Positions 25,263 to 34,098 of a DNA stretch of 64,000 nt are shown here, one piece after another. Every line of letters begins with the position of its first letter. Position 1 is the first letter of the stretch. The DNA is taken from contig JARGOX010000023.1 of assembly GCA_029233925.1 (NCBI GenBank), positions 37,427-101,426 on the forward strand. Direction: 5' to 3'. The stretch is from Rhizobiaceae bacterium. Its GTDB lineage: Bacteria; Pseudomonadota; Alphaproteobacteria; Rhizobiales; Rhizobiaceae. The position numbers and the translations under genes are program-made. The notes beneath the pieces were generated by a model. That model made no database searches and had not been told where the DNA came from. It saw only the letters and a program-made list of their open reading frames with translations.

Positions 25263-26493
25263 CATGAATTTGGGAATCACCGAAAAACTGGCGCCTCTCC
25301 TCGACGCCGTGCGCACCATGGTCCGTGATGACATTTTGCCCGTGGAAGAGGAATATCTTGCGGAAGTGGACAAGGGGGACCGCTGGGAATATACGCCGCG
25401 CCAGGTGGAAATTCGTGAAGGTCTCAAGGCAAAGGCACGTGAAAACGGTCTGTGGAATTTCTGGTTGACCGGGTCTGACAAGGGATACGGATTAAGCACG
25501 GTTGAATATGCCTACCTGGCCGAAGAAATGGGCAAGGCCCATCTGGGTCCCGAGATTTTCAATTGCTCCGCTCCGGATACCGGCAATATGGAGGTGTTTG
25601 AACGTTACTGCTCCGAGGAGCAGAAAGATCGTTGGCTGACGCCCTTGCTGAATGGTGAAATTCGCTCCGCCTATCTGATGACGGAACCCGATGTGGCTTC
25701 GTCCGATGCCACCAATATCTCCATGTCGTGCAAACGCGAGGGCGACGAATACGTTCTCAATGGCGAAAAATGGTGGTCTTCAGGCGCTGGCGATCCGCGC
25801 TGCAAAATCTATATCGTCATGGTCAAGACCGGCGATGAGAATACCCCTAAGCACCAACGGCATTCGATGGTTCTCGTTCCTGCCGACACACCCGGGGTGG
25901 AAAAACTTCGTGCGATGCAGGTTTACGGGCATGATGATGCACCCCACGGACACTTCCATATTCGCTTCAAGGATGTGCGGGTTCCCTCCGAAAACCTGAT
26001 CCTCGGCGAAGGCCGCGGATTTGAAGTATCACAGGGCCGTCTTGGACCTGGCCGTATCCATCACTGCATGCGCGCCATCGGTCAGGCCGAACATGCGCTG
26101 GAGCTCATGTGTCAGCGATCCCTGCGGCGCGAAGCCTTCGGCAAGCCACTTGCACAATTGGGCGCCAATTATGACATCATCGCACAGTGCCGGATGGACA
26201 TAGAAATGGCCAGGCTTTTGTGCCTGAAGGCTGCCTGGATGATGGATCAGGGCGATGCCAAGGCTGCGGCCCCCTGGATCAGTCAGATCAAGGTGGTGGC
26301 GCCGCTCGTCGCCCTGAAGGTCACGGATGAAGCGGTGCAGATGTTTGGCGCCCAGGGCATATCACAGGACACGCCGCTTGCTCGTGCATGGACGTCCTTG
26401 CGCACCCTGCGCCTTGCCGATGGTCCGGATGCCGTCCACCGCAGGCAGGTTGCCCGCAACGAACTACGCAAATATACGCAGGAGCGGGTTTGA
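25255..26493 (+). CDS. acyl-CoA dehydrogenase (ACAD10/11-like)
   Basis: A 412-residue flavoenzyme that introduces an alpha-beta double bond into an acyl-CoA. The N-domain is helical, the FAD/substrate segment is SAYLMTEPDVASSDATNISM, and GEKWWSSGAGDPRCKIYIVM is as in ACAD10/11-type enzymes. The C-domain has REAFGKPLAQLGANYDIIAQ and FGAQGISQDTPLA. The place of the usual catalytic Glu (EGTSEIQ) is read as LADGPDAVH, so Asp389 sits at that position. This is typical of the ACAD10/11 branch and may mean a different substrate class. The start ATG lies inside the TetR reading frame. ATG 25264 is an alternative. Confidence 0.87.
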   Translation: MSDMNLGITEKLAPLLDAVRTMVRDDILPVEEEYLAEVDKGDRWEYTPRQVEIREGLKAKARENGLWNFWLTGSDKGYGLSTVEYAYLAEEMGKAHLGPEIFNCSAPDTGNMEVFERYCSEEQKDRWLTPLLNGEIRSAYLMTEPDVASSDATNISMSCKREGDEYVLNGEKWWSSGAGDPRCKIYIVMVKTGDENTPKHQRHSMVLVPADTPGVEKLRAMQVYGHDDAPHGHFHIRFKDVRVPSENLILGEGRGFEVSQGRLGPGRIHHCMRAIGQAEHALELMCQRSLRREAFGKPLAQLGANYDIIAQCRMDIEMARLLCLKAAWMMDQGDAKAAAPWISQIKVVAPLVALKVTDEAVQMFGAQGISQDTPLARAWTSLRTLRLADGPDAVHRRQVARNELRKYTQERV

Positions 26494-26495
26494 CC

Positions 26496-27473
26496 ATGAA
26501 AGCTGTTGTCTGTGAAGAATACGGGCCGCTAAAATCGCTGGCCTACAAGGACGTGGCTGATCCTGTTGCACAGGGCAACGCGGTTGTAATCCGCGCCAAG
26601 GCCATCGGCGTCAATTACCCGGACGGCCTGTTGGTCCAGGGTCTCTACCAGATGAAACCGCCAACGCCCTTTGTGCCGGGCATGGAAGTGGCCGGGATTG
26701 TTGATTCCGTCGGACCTGATGTGACAGGGTTGGCGCCTGGAGACCGTGTCGCTGCGCTGATGCAGATGGGTTCCTATTCGGAATTGGTTTCCTCACCGGC
26801 AGCGGCCGTTTTTCCCTTGCCTGAAAAAATGGATTTCGCCGACGCCTGCGCATTGCTGTGCGCCTATGGCACGTCGCACCACGCGTTGAAGCAGCGCGCC
26901 AACCTTCAGCCGGGTGAAACAGTGGCCGTGCTGGGTGCGGCCGGGTCCACCGGCATTGGCGCCATACAGATTGCCAAAGCAATGGGTGCAAGGGTCATTG
27001 CCGTGGCCTCGACTGCGGAAAAACAGGAAGTTGCGAGAGACAGCGGTGCCGATGAATGCATTGGCTACGATAATTTGAAGGACGATCTGAAAAAACTGAC
27101 CAACGGCAAAGGCGTCGATGTGCTTTTTGACCCAGTGGGAGGTGATGCCTTTGATTCCGCCTGCCGCGCCATGGCGCGTGGTGGACGGTTGCTGGTCATC
27201 GGTTTTGCATCCGGACGCATTCCGCAACTTCCGGTCAATCTCACCCTCGTCAAGGAATTTTCTGTTGTTGGCGTTTTCTGGGGTGCCTTTACAGCACGTG
27301 AGCCCGGTCAATACGCCAGCAACATGAAAGAGCTCATTGGCTGGTATATGGACGGGCGCGTCAAACCCCATATCGAAGGTTGCTATCCACTGTCTGAGGC
27401 ACCTGCCGTTCTGGAGCGCGTCCTTGGACGTGGCGCCACCGGAAAACTGGTTCTGGTCCCTGAAGGAGAATGA
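26496..27473 (+). CDS. NADPH:quinone oxidoreductase-type MDR reductase
   Basis: A 325-residue zinc-free member of the medium-chain dehydrogenase/reductase family. The N-terminus MKAVVCEEYGPLKSL is that of quinone oxidoreductases. The NADPH fold motif is VLGAAGSTGIGAIQIAKAMG, followed by VIAVASTAEKQ. The catalytic-domain zinc Cys residues are absent. FDPVGGDAFDSACRAMARGG is the usual family core. Reductases of this class saturate or reduce activated double bonds, possibly an enoyl-CoA intermediate here. The open frame extends to 26388 inside the preceding gene. ATG 26496 follows that stop by two bases. It is translationally coupled to the next gene (ATGA). Confidence 0.85.
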   Translation: MKAVVCEEYGPLKSLAYKDVADPVAQGNAVVIRAKAIGVNYPDGLLVQGLYQMKPPTPFVPGMEVAGIVDSVGPDVTGLAPGDRVAALMQMGSYSELVSSPAAAVFPLPEKMDFADACALLCAYGTSHHALKQRANLQPGETVAVLGAAGSTGIGAIQIAKAMGARVIAVASTAEKQEVARDSGADECIGYDNLKDDLKKLTNGKGVDVLFDPVGGDAFDSACRAMARGGRLLVIGFASGRIPQLPVNLTLVKEFSVVGVFWGAFTAREPGQYASNMKELIGWYMDGRVKPHIEGCYPLSEAPAVLERVLGRGATGKLVLVPEGE

Positions 27474-28513
27474 TGGTGCAGATACCCACAGAAACCTTCG
27501 CGTTGACGCAAAAGCAGGATGGCTACTCAGGCACGTCAGAAGGACTGACCTTCGAAAGCATGGATCCCTATCTTGAAGGCAAGACCATCGCCCTGCCGTC
27601 CCTGGCTGAAGGCCAGGTGCTGATCAAGATGGCCATGGCTTCGATCAATCCCTCTGATCTTCATTACATCAAGGGTGAATACGGACATCCAAGAGTCAAA
27701 GGTGCGGCTGCGGGGTTTGAAGGCGTCGGTGAAATCATTGCCGGTGCCGGCAACCATGCACAATCCCTGATCAGTAAACGCGTTGCGTTCACCGTCGGAC
27801 CTGACGGCTCGGGCGCATGGGCAGAATATGCGGTGACGTCCGCAGCCGTGTGCATTCCGGTGCGCGACGACATGCGCAATGAGGACGCGGCGGGACATGT
27901 GGTCAATCCCCTCACCGCCATGGCCATGTTCGACATCGTGCGCAACGCCAAAAGCGGCAGTTTCATCATGACTGCAGCCAACAGCCAGCTCTGCAAACTG
28001 ATGACGGCCCTGGGACGCGACAATGACATTGCGCCCATCGCCATTGTCCGCAGGGATGAGCAGGCGGCGCATCTTCTCGAATTGGGCGCGAAAAACGTTC
28101 TGAACAGCACCGCAGCGGATTTCAAAGAGACATTGCGCGATGTGATACGACAGGAAAAGCCGCGGATATTGCTGGATGCGGTTGCAAATCAGCTGTCAGC
28201 CGACATTTTTGCATCCATGCCCAATCAGGCGCGGTGGGTGGTTTATGGAAAACTTGATCCGCAACCACCGAAATTGCAGGAAATGGGCCAGTTCATCTTC
28301 ATGCAGAAACAGATTGAAGGTTTCTGGTTGACCCGGTGGTTCATGGCGACCCCCAGGGAAGAACAGGTCAGGATTATTGGTGAAGTACAGGCCCGTTTCG
28401 TTTCAGGTCAGTGGCAAACCGAGGTGTCGGACACCATCCGACTAAAGAATGCGATGAATGATCTGGCACAAGCGTTGCGCAATACAACCGGAAAGGTCAT
28501 GCTGATACCCTGA
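27470..28513 (+). CDS. MECR/quinone-reductase-like MDR oxidoreductase
   Basis: A 347-residue MDR protein distinct from its neighbour. ALPSLAEGQVLIKMAMASIN followed by PSDLHYIKG is the N-terminal catalytic domain. The cofactor loop, normally AxxGxxG, reads MTAANSQLCKLMTALG, an Asn-Ser variant recalling 2-enoyl thioester reductases (MECR/ETR). This suggests reduction of an enoyl-CoA. No zinc-ligand pattern is seen. It starts at ATG 27470 overlapping the previous stop, and two consecutive Met codons are present. A 95-base gap follows before livH, with GGGAGGG near its end. Confidence 0.78.
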   Translation: MMVQIPTETFALTQKQDGYSGTSEGLTFESMDPYLEGKTIALPSLAEGQVLIKMAMASINPSDLHYIKGEYGHPRVKGAAAGFEGVGEIIAGAGNHAQSLISKRVAFTVGPDGSGAWAEYAVTSAAVCIPVRDDMRNEDAAGHVVNPLTAMAMFDIVRNAKSGSFIMTAANSQLCKLMTALGRDNDIAPIAIVRRDEQAAHLLELGAKNVLNSTAADFKETLRDVIRQEKPRILLDAVANQLSADIFASMPNQARWVVYGKLDPQPPKLQEMGQFIFMQKQIEGFWLTRWFMATPREEQVRIIGEVQARFVSGQWQTEVSDTIRLKNAMNDLAQALRNTTGKVMLIP

Positions 28514-28608
28514 TACGACCGGGAGAGGACTTAGGAACCTGTTGATTAATTTCACCATGTTCATCCACGAGAACGAGCAAAAGCTCAAGGCTTGGGAGGG
28601 CCAACCGA

Positions 28609-29484
28609 GTGGACATACTACAATTGATCGTAAGTGGCCTGGCGAATGGATGCGTCTACGGACTCATAGCTCTGGGCTTCGTTCTTATCTACAAGGCAAC
28701 CGAAGCCGTGAATTTCGCCCAGGGCGACTTCATGATGCTGGGCGCATTCATCACGTTGGGCTTTACCAATGCCGACCACATGGGCCTGCCGTTCTGGCTT
28801 TCGGTCATTCTAGCAATCGGCATTATGGGCATTCTGGGTTACCTCCTCGACATGATCGTGTTGCGGCGGATGTTTGGCCAATCCCAGGTGGCAGTCGTGA
28901 TATTGACCATTGCGCTGGGATTTGTAATTCGCTTCATTGCCGGCCTCATCTGGGGGCACGAGCCGCAATCGCTGGAATCGCCGCTATCAGGGCTTGAATT
29001 GCGATTTGGAGGGCTGGTGCTGGGGATGGACGAGGTCTGGGTGATCATTGTCACCGTTGCACTGACGGCATTGCTCTACGTGTTTTTTGCCCGCACCAAA
29101 CTCGGCATCGGTATGCAAGCGTCATCGCAAAACCAGCTTGCCGCCTATTATATGGGTATCCCGGTCAAACGCATTCACTCGATGATCTGGGCACTGTCGG
29201 GTGTTGTGGCCGCCATTGCAGGCATTCTTTTTGCCTCCAAAGGCTCCATTGATCCAACCGCAGGCCTGCTTGGCATCAAGGCCTTTGCTGCTGCGGTGAT
29301 CGGCGGGTTTGGCAGCCTGCCCGGCGCATTGCTGGGTGGCATCATTGTCGGTCTGGTCGAGCCATTCGCTGCACGCTACATGCCAGCTGGCTATTCACAG
29401 ATTTTCCCCTATCTGATTCTGGTTGTGATGCTTGTGGTTCGCCCGCACGGCATATTGTCACAAATCCAGACCAAGAAAGTGTGA
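28609..29484 (+). CDS. livH: LivH-type ABC permease (branched-chain amino acid / HAAT family)
   Basis: A 291-residue inner-membrane permease of the hydrophobic amino acid transporter (HAAT) family. It has about eight helices. The opening LLQLIVSGLANGCVYGLIAL and KATEAVNFAQGDFMMLGAFI match the LivH signature. IKAFAAAVIGGFGSLPGALL followed by GG is the conserved C-terminal loop. The GTG start has GGGAGGG eight bases upstream. Clustered with acyl-CoA genes and a ligase, it probably imports an organic acid and not an amino acid. Confidence 0.92.
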   Translation: MDILQLIVSGLANGCVYGLIALGFVLIYKATEAVNFAQGDFMMLGAFITLGFTNADHMGLPFWLSVILAIGIMGILGYLLDMIVLRRMFGQSQVAVVILTIALGFVIRFIAGLIWGHEPQSLESPLSGLELRFGGLVLGMDEVWVIIVTVALTALLYVFFARTKLGIGMQASSQNQLAAYYMGIPVKRIHSMIWALSGVVAAIAGILFASKGSIDPTAGLLGIKAFAAAVIGGFGSLPGALLGGIIVGLVEPFAARYMPAGYSQIFPYLILVVMLVVRPHGILSQIQTKKV

Positions 29485-29493
29485 GGGGCAAAC

Positions 29494-30594
29494 ATGCGCA
29501 TTGTATTCAAAACCTCATATGACGCAGATATCCGTCTGTTCAAACACAAGGCTCAGGCTTTCTGGTATCTGCTGTTGTTTGCTCTTGCCATACTGTTGCC
29601 CTTCCTGATCAGTGACTTTCTGATTGGCGAGGCCACACTTGTGCTGATCTGGGCCATATGCGGTATGGGCCTGATGGTGCTGGTCGGCCAAACCGGTCAG
29701 GCCAGCCTCGGACATGCGGCTTTCATGGCTGTCGGCGCCTATTCCAACGTGCTTTATCAGGAACATTTTTCCATGCCATTCCTGCTTTCTTTCCCACTGG
29801 CGGGACTGACAGCTGGTGTTGCCGGTGCGTTGATTGCCATGCCGATAACAAAGCTGCACGGTATTTATCTTGCCATCGCCACCCTGGCGATCTCGGTTCT
29901 TGCAGAAGATCTCATTGTCATCATGGAGCCGCTCACTGGTGGCGTGTCAGGCCTCTTTGCGCCTGATATCGAGATATTCGGCTTTGTTTTCAATCGATAC
30001 GGCAATCCGGTCGAGCTCTATTGGCTTGTGCTGTTCATTACCTTTTTGATTGTCTATCTTTATCGCAACATGCTGCGCTCTCCCATTGGCAGGTCCTTTG
30101 CCGCCGTGCGTGACTCCGAAGTCTCGGCAAAGGCCATGGGCATCAATGTTGCGCGCACAAAGATGGTGGCCTTCGCCATATCCTGTTTCATAACGGGTCT
30201 CGGCGGCGCGCTGATGGGGCATTTTGCAACGATATTCACCAATGAGACATTCAACCTGATCATGTCGATCACATTGCTTCTGATCATTGTGGTTGGCGGT
30301 CTCGGCACAATACACGGGGCCTTTTTCGGTGCGATCGTTTTTGTCATGCTGCCCTTGGTCATATCACTGACAAGGGATGCATTGACGGTCTTTGCAGACT
30401 CCGGTTCGGTAACCATTCCAGGTCTTGAAAGCGGATTGTTCGGCATCATCCTCATCGGTTTCATCCTGTTCGAACCAATGGGCATCTACGGTCGCTGGCT
30501 GAAAATCCGCACCTATTTCGAGCTCTTTCCCTTCTACCGTAAGGACATGTTCCGCCGCCAGAAGAGTTACCTGAAAACGGAGCGCACAAGATGA
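29494..30594 (+). CDS. livM: LivM-type ABC permease
   Basis: A 366-residue partner permease. The LivM core is VLVGQTGQASLGHAAFMAVG, then GIYLAIATLAISVLAEDLIV and SEVSAKAMGINVARTKMVAF, the last being the ATPase-contact loop. VGGLGTIHGAFFGAIVFVML closes the helix bundle. There is a 35-residue cytoplasmic leader and a basic tail. It starts nine bases after livH. Its stop overlaps livG (ATGA). Confidence 0.92.
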   Translation: MRIVFKTSYDADIRLFKHKAQAFWYLLLFALAILLPFLISDFLIGEATLVLIWAICGMGLMVLVGQTGQASLGHAAFMAVGAYSNVLYQEHFSMPFLLSFPLAGLTAGVAGALIAMPITKLHGIYLAIATLAISVLAEDLIVIMEPLTGGVSGLFAPDIEIFGFVFNRYGNPVELYWLVLFITFLIVYLYRNMLRSPIGRSFAAVRDSEVSAKAMGINVARTKMVAFAISCFITGLGGALMGHFATIFTNETFNLIMSITLLLIIVVGGLGTIHGAFFGAIVFVMLPLVISLTRDALTVFADSGSVTIPGLESGLFGIILIGFILFEPMGIYGRWLKIRTYFELFPFYRKDMFRRQKSYLKTERTR

Positions 30595-31379
30595 GCCTGC
30601 TGGAACTCAAAAACGTTACCCTGCGTTTTGGTGGCCTGGTTGCCGTCAATGACGTGTCATTCAGCGTGGAAGAAGGTGAAGTCTTTGCGCTCGTGGGGCC
30701 AAATGGCGCGGGTAAATCAACGATACTCAACATGATATCCCGCCTCTATACGCCTGCTGAAGGTGATATCCTGTTTGAAGGCAAGAGCATTCTGGGAGCC
30801 GAGCCGCACGATGTACCGGTGCTGGGTATTGCCAGAACCTTTCAGAACATCGAATTGTTCGAGCAGGCTTCTGTATTGCAGAACCTGCTGGTCGGGCGCC
30901 ATACGCATTGCTGTTCGAATTTCCTGACAGATATGCTGTTCACGCCATTCGTGCGCGCCCAGGAGCGCGTTCACCGGGAAGCCGTAGAGCATGTGATCGA
31001 TTTCCTCGACCTGCAGCCCTATCGCCAGAAACTGATTGCAGGCCTGCCCTATGGCGTTCGGAAAGTCGTGGAAATGGGACGCGCACTGGCCGTGAAGCCC
31101 AAATTGCTGCTGCTTGATGAACCGGCGTCCGGACTTTCCGTGGAGGAAACGCAGGATGTGGCCTTCTGGATCGAGGACATCAAAAAAGTGATGGGCGTGA
31201 CCGTTCTCATGGTCGAGCACGATATGCATCTGGTCAGTTCCGTATCTGACCGCGTCATGGCTCTGGCCGACGGCAGCATGCTGTCCATCGGCACACCGCA
31301 GGAGGTCCAGACCGATCCTGCTGTCATCGAGGCCTATCTGGGTTCCGATGATGGAACAGAAAGCGGAGAGGCAGCATGA
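30591..31379 (+). CDS. livG: LivG-type ABC ATPase
   Basis: A 262-residue nucleotide-binding subunit. Walker A is GPNGAGKSTILNM, the Q-loop region has GIARTFQNIELFEQASVLQN, and Walker B is LLLLDEPASGLSVEE. The ABC signature is LPYGVRKVVEMGRAL, a permitted LivG variant of LSYGxQR. The H-loop is LMVEHDMHLV. Starts and stops overlap those of livM and livF by four bases each, so the transporter genes are translated as a coupled set. Confidence 0.93.
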   Translation: MSLLELKNVTLRFGGLVAVNDVSFSVEEGEVFALVGPNGAGKSTILNMISRLYTPAEGDILFEGKSILGAEPHDVPVLGIARTFQNIELFEQASVLQNLLVGRHTHCCSNFLTDMLFTPFVRAQERVHREAVEHVIDFLDLQPYRQKLIAGLPYGVRKVVEMGRALAVKPKLLLLDEPASGLSVEETQDVAFWIEDIKKVMGVTVLMVEHDMHLVSSVSDRVMALADGSMLSIGTPQEVQTDPAVIEAYLGSDDGTESGEAA

Positions 31380-32161
31380 CCAGCGAACACAATCAGCCGC
31401 TTTTGAAAATCGACAATCTGGAAAGTTATTACGGCCCGATCATGGCCATTCGTGGTGTCAGCCTTGAGGTCAACGAGGGGCAGATCGTCACGGTTCTTGG
31501 CGCCAATGGGGCCGGCAAGACGACATTGCTCAAAACGATTTCCGGGGTCATGGATCCGGAGAAAGGCACGGTTGCTCTGTCCGGTGAATTCATCCAGGGA
31601 TCAGCGCCAGACAAGGTCGTTCAAAAGGGGATTGTTCATGTTCCCGAAGGACGGGAAATCTTTCCGATTCTGACCGTCGAAGACAACCTCAAGATGGGCG
31701 CCTATACCCGATCGGACAAAGCCGGTGTCGCAGCCGACATGGAACTGGTTTATGACTATTTCCCCATCCTCAAGGAGCGCCGGTCGCAGGAAGCCGGAAC
31801 CCTTTCGGGCGGACAACAGCAGATGCTCGCCATTGGCCGGGGCCTGATGGCAAAACCGCGCATCATGTTGCTTGATGAACCAAGCCTTGGATTGAGCCCC
31901 TTGCTGGTCAAGGAAATTTTCAGCATCATCCGCAGGCTGAACAGAGAACAAAATGTCACCATGATGTTGGTGGAACAAAATGCAAAGGTTGCGCTTGATG
32001 TTGCCCACTATGGATATGTCATGGAACTTGGACGTATCGTGATGAGCGGTGAAGCTGCAAAACTGCGCGAATCCAAAGACATCCAGGAGTTTTATCTGGG
32101 TGCACAACAGGACACGCAACGCGGGCAAAGACGCTGGAAACAGCGCAAAACCTGGCGCTGA
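31376..32161 (+). CDS. livF: LivF-type ABC ATPase
   Basis: The second nucleotide-binding subunit, 261 residues. Walker A is GANGAGKTTLLKTI, the signature LSGGQQQMLAIGRGL, Walker B IMLLDEPSLGLSPLL, and the H-loop-like position reads MLVEQNAKVALDVA. The C-terminus carries a basic Trp-rich extension (QRRWKQRKTWR) beyond the usual ~235 residues. I have the impression that this recurs in HAAT systems encoded beside acyl-CoA ligases. It overlaps livG by four bases. Confidence 0.92.
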   Translation: MTSEHNQPLLKIDNLESYYGPIMAIRGVSLEVNEGQIVTVLGANGAGKTTLLKTISGVMDPEKGTVALSGEFIQGSAPDKVVQKGIVHVPEGREIFPILTVEDNLKMGAYTRSDKAGVAADMELVYDYFPILKERRSQEAGTLSGGQQQMLAIGRGLMAKPRIMLLDEPSLGLSPLLVKEIFSIIRRLNREQNVTMMLVEQNAKVALDVAHYGYVMELGRIVMSGEAAKLRESKDIQEFYLGAQQDTQRGQRRWKQRKTWR

Positions 32162-32183
32162 GCCAGTCTAGGGAGGTATGAGC

Positions 32184-34073
32184 ATGGGGAGTCTGGAGAC
32201 CATTCCGCGGCAAACGCTCGTCAATGGTATCAGTCTGAATGAGGATCTGGAAAACGGTCCCTTTTATATCGACGGCTGTGACACGATAACCAAATTGTTT
32301 CTGCAACGATGCAAGGAACTGGGTGAGCGAACGTCCCACCGGGAAAAAGACTATGGGATCTGGTTGTCCTATTCCTGGAACGATTTCCATGAGCATACCA
32401 GACTGATTGCCAATGGGCTGGCAGCGCTGGGTCTACAACGTGGTGATGTTGTTTCCATCCTGTCTGAAGACAATAAGGAATGGGTCTATACCGACCTGGC
32501 CGTGCAATGCATGGGCGCTATTTCCTCCGGCGTCTACACGACCGATTCCGCAGGCCAGCTCTCCTATCTGGTGACGGATTCCAACAGTCAGTTCCTGTTT
32601 ATAGAAAATGATGAGCAGCTCGACAAATATCTGACTGTTCGCGATGAGATGACATGCCTGAAAAAGGTTATCGTCTATGACCGAGAGGGCCTGCATGATT
32701 ATCACGATGACCAGGTCATGTTTCTGGATGAACTTTACGATATCGGTCGGGTCCATCTGAAGAAGAACCCGGATCTTTTCGAGCAGGAGATAGCCAGATC
32801 CAAACCCACGGATCTCGCCCTGCTTGTCTACACTTCCGGTACGACGGGCCAACCCAAAGGCGCCATGATTTCGCAAGGCAATATCATGTATTCCCTGTCC
32901 GTGGGTGCCATTACACTGCCGGCCTATGAAACCGATGAACAGGTCTGCTTTCTGCCCCTGTGTCACATTCTGGAGCGCTTCATTTCGGTTCTTTCACCGA
33001 TAGCCTCCAAATCCACGGTCAATTTTGCGGAAAGCCCCGAGACGGTTTTTGACAACGTCCAGGAAGTCAGCCCGCATATCTTCACGGCTGTGCCTCGGGT
33101 CTGGGAAAAAATCTATTCGAGAATTTCGATCATGATGGGGGACGCAACCCCGTTCGGCCAGTTTGCCTTCCAGCAGGCCTTGGCGGCAGGGGCGGCCCGG
33201 GCATCCTACCTGCGTGACGAGAAGCCCGTACCGCTTTACACCGCCTTGCGTTATCGTTTCTGGGATGCGGTTGTGCTGAAGAATATTCGGCGCATGATCG
33301 GCATGGATCGATTGCGTCGCGGCACGACCGGCGCGGCTCCAATCTCTCCCGACCTTCTATTGTGGTACCAGACCATCGGCATTGATCTGTTCGAGGGTTA
33401 CGGCATGAGTGAGACAGCCGGCATCATTTCGCTCAACAGGTATGGACACAACAAGGTCGGTACAGTCGGGCGCGTTGTCCCGGGCGGTAAAGTCCGTATC
33501 AGCGATGGAAACGAGATCCAGTACAAGGCACCCAATGTGTTTGAGGGCTATTGGAACAAGCCCGCTCAGACAGAGGATACGATGACCACGGACGGCTGGT
33601 TGAAGACCGGCGATGTGGGTTTTCTGGACAATGAAGGCTATCTGAAAATAACCGGGCGCCTCAAGGACATCATCATTACCGCCGGTGGAAAAAATATCAC
33701 CCCCGCCGAAATCGAGAACAAACTGAAATTTTCTCCCTATATCTCTGATGCGGTGGTCATTGGTGACAAGAAGAAATTTCTTTCCTGCCTGATCATGATC
33801 GATCAGGAGAATGTCGAAAAATTTGCCCAGGACCGCCGGGTTCCGTTTGGTGACTTTGCTTCGCTGTGCGCGACGCCGGAAGTCCAGGAACTGATCGGCG
33901 GCGTCGTCGAAAAGGTCAACGAAGAATTCGCACGGGTCGAGCAGATAAAGGCATTTCGCCTCATTGACGTTCTTTTGACAGCAGAGGATGACGAGTTGAC
34001 CGCCACCATGAAGCTCAAGCGCAGCTTTGTGGAGAAAAAACATAAAGCGCTGATCGACACCATGTATGGATGA
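32184..34073 (+). CDS. AMP-forming acyl-CoA synthetase (long-chain type)
   Basis: A 629-residue ligase that activates a carboxylic acid to its CoA thioester with ATP. Motifs: P-loop LLVYTSGTTGQPKGAMISQG, adenine-binding GYGMSETAGII, hinge GDVGFLDNEGYLKITGRLKD and the C-domain IITAGGKNITPAEIENKLKF. The frame has ATG at 32178, only one base from GGGAGG, so I chose the ATG at 32184, seven bases from it. It lies between livF and the binding-protein gene, which ties activation directly to uptake. The long-chain-type architecture does not prove a long-chain substrate. Confidence 0.9.
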   Translation: MGSLETIPRQTLVNGISLNEDLENGPFYIDGCDTITKLFLQRCKELGERTSHREKDYGIWLSYSWNDFHEHTRLIANGLAALGLQRGDVVSILSEDNKEWVYTDLAVQCMGAISSGVYTTDSAGQLSYLVTDSNSQFLFIENDEQLDKYLTVRDEMTCLKKVIVYDREGLHDYHDDQVMFLDELYDIGRVHLKKNPDLFEQEIARSKPTDLALLVYTSGTTGQPKGAMISQGNIMYSLSVGAITLPAYETDEQVCFLPLCHILERFISVLSPIASKSTVNFAESPETVFDNVQEVSPHIFTAVPRVWEKIYSRISIMMGDATPFGQFAFQQALAAGAARASYLRDEKPVPLYTALRYRFWDAVVLKNIRRMIGMDRLRRGTTGAAPISPDLLLWYQTIGIDLFEGYGMSETAGIISLNRYGHNKVGTVGRVVPGGKVRISDGNEIQYKAPNVFEGYWNKPAQTEDTMTTDGWLKTGDVGFLDNEGYLKITGRLKDIIITAGGKNITPAEIENKLKFSPYISDAVVIGDKKKFLSCLIMIDQENVEKFAQDRRVPFGDFASLCATPEVQELIGGVVEKVNEEFARVEQIKAFRLIDVLLTAEDDELTATMKLKRSFVEKKHKALIDTMYG

Positions 34074-34098
34074 TTATTTCACCAGGAGGAGACTACCA

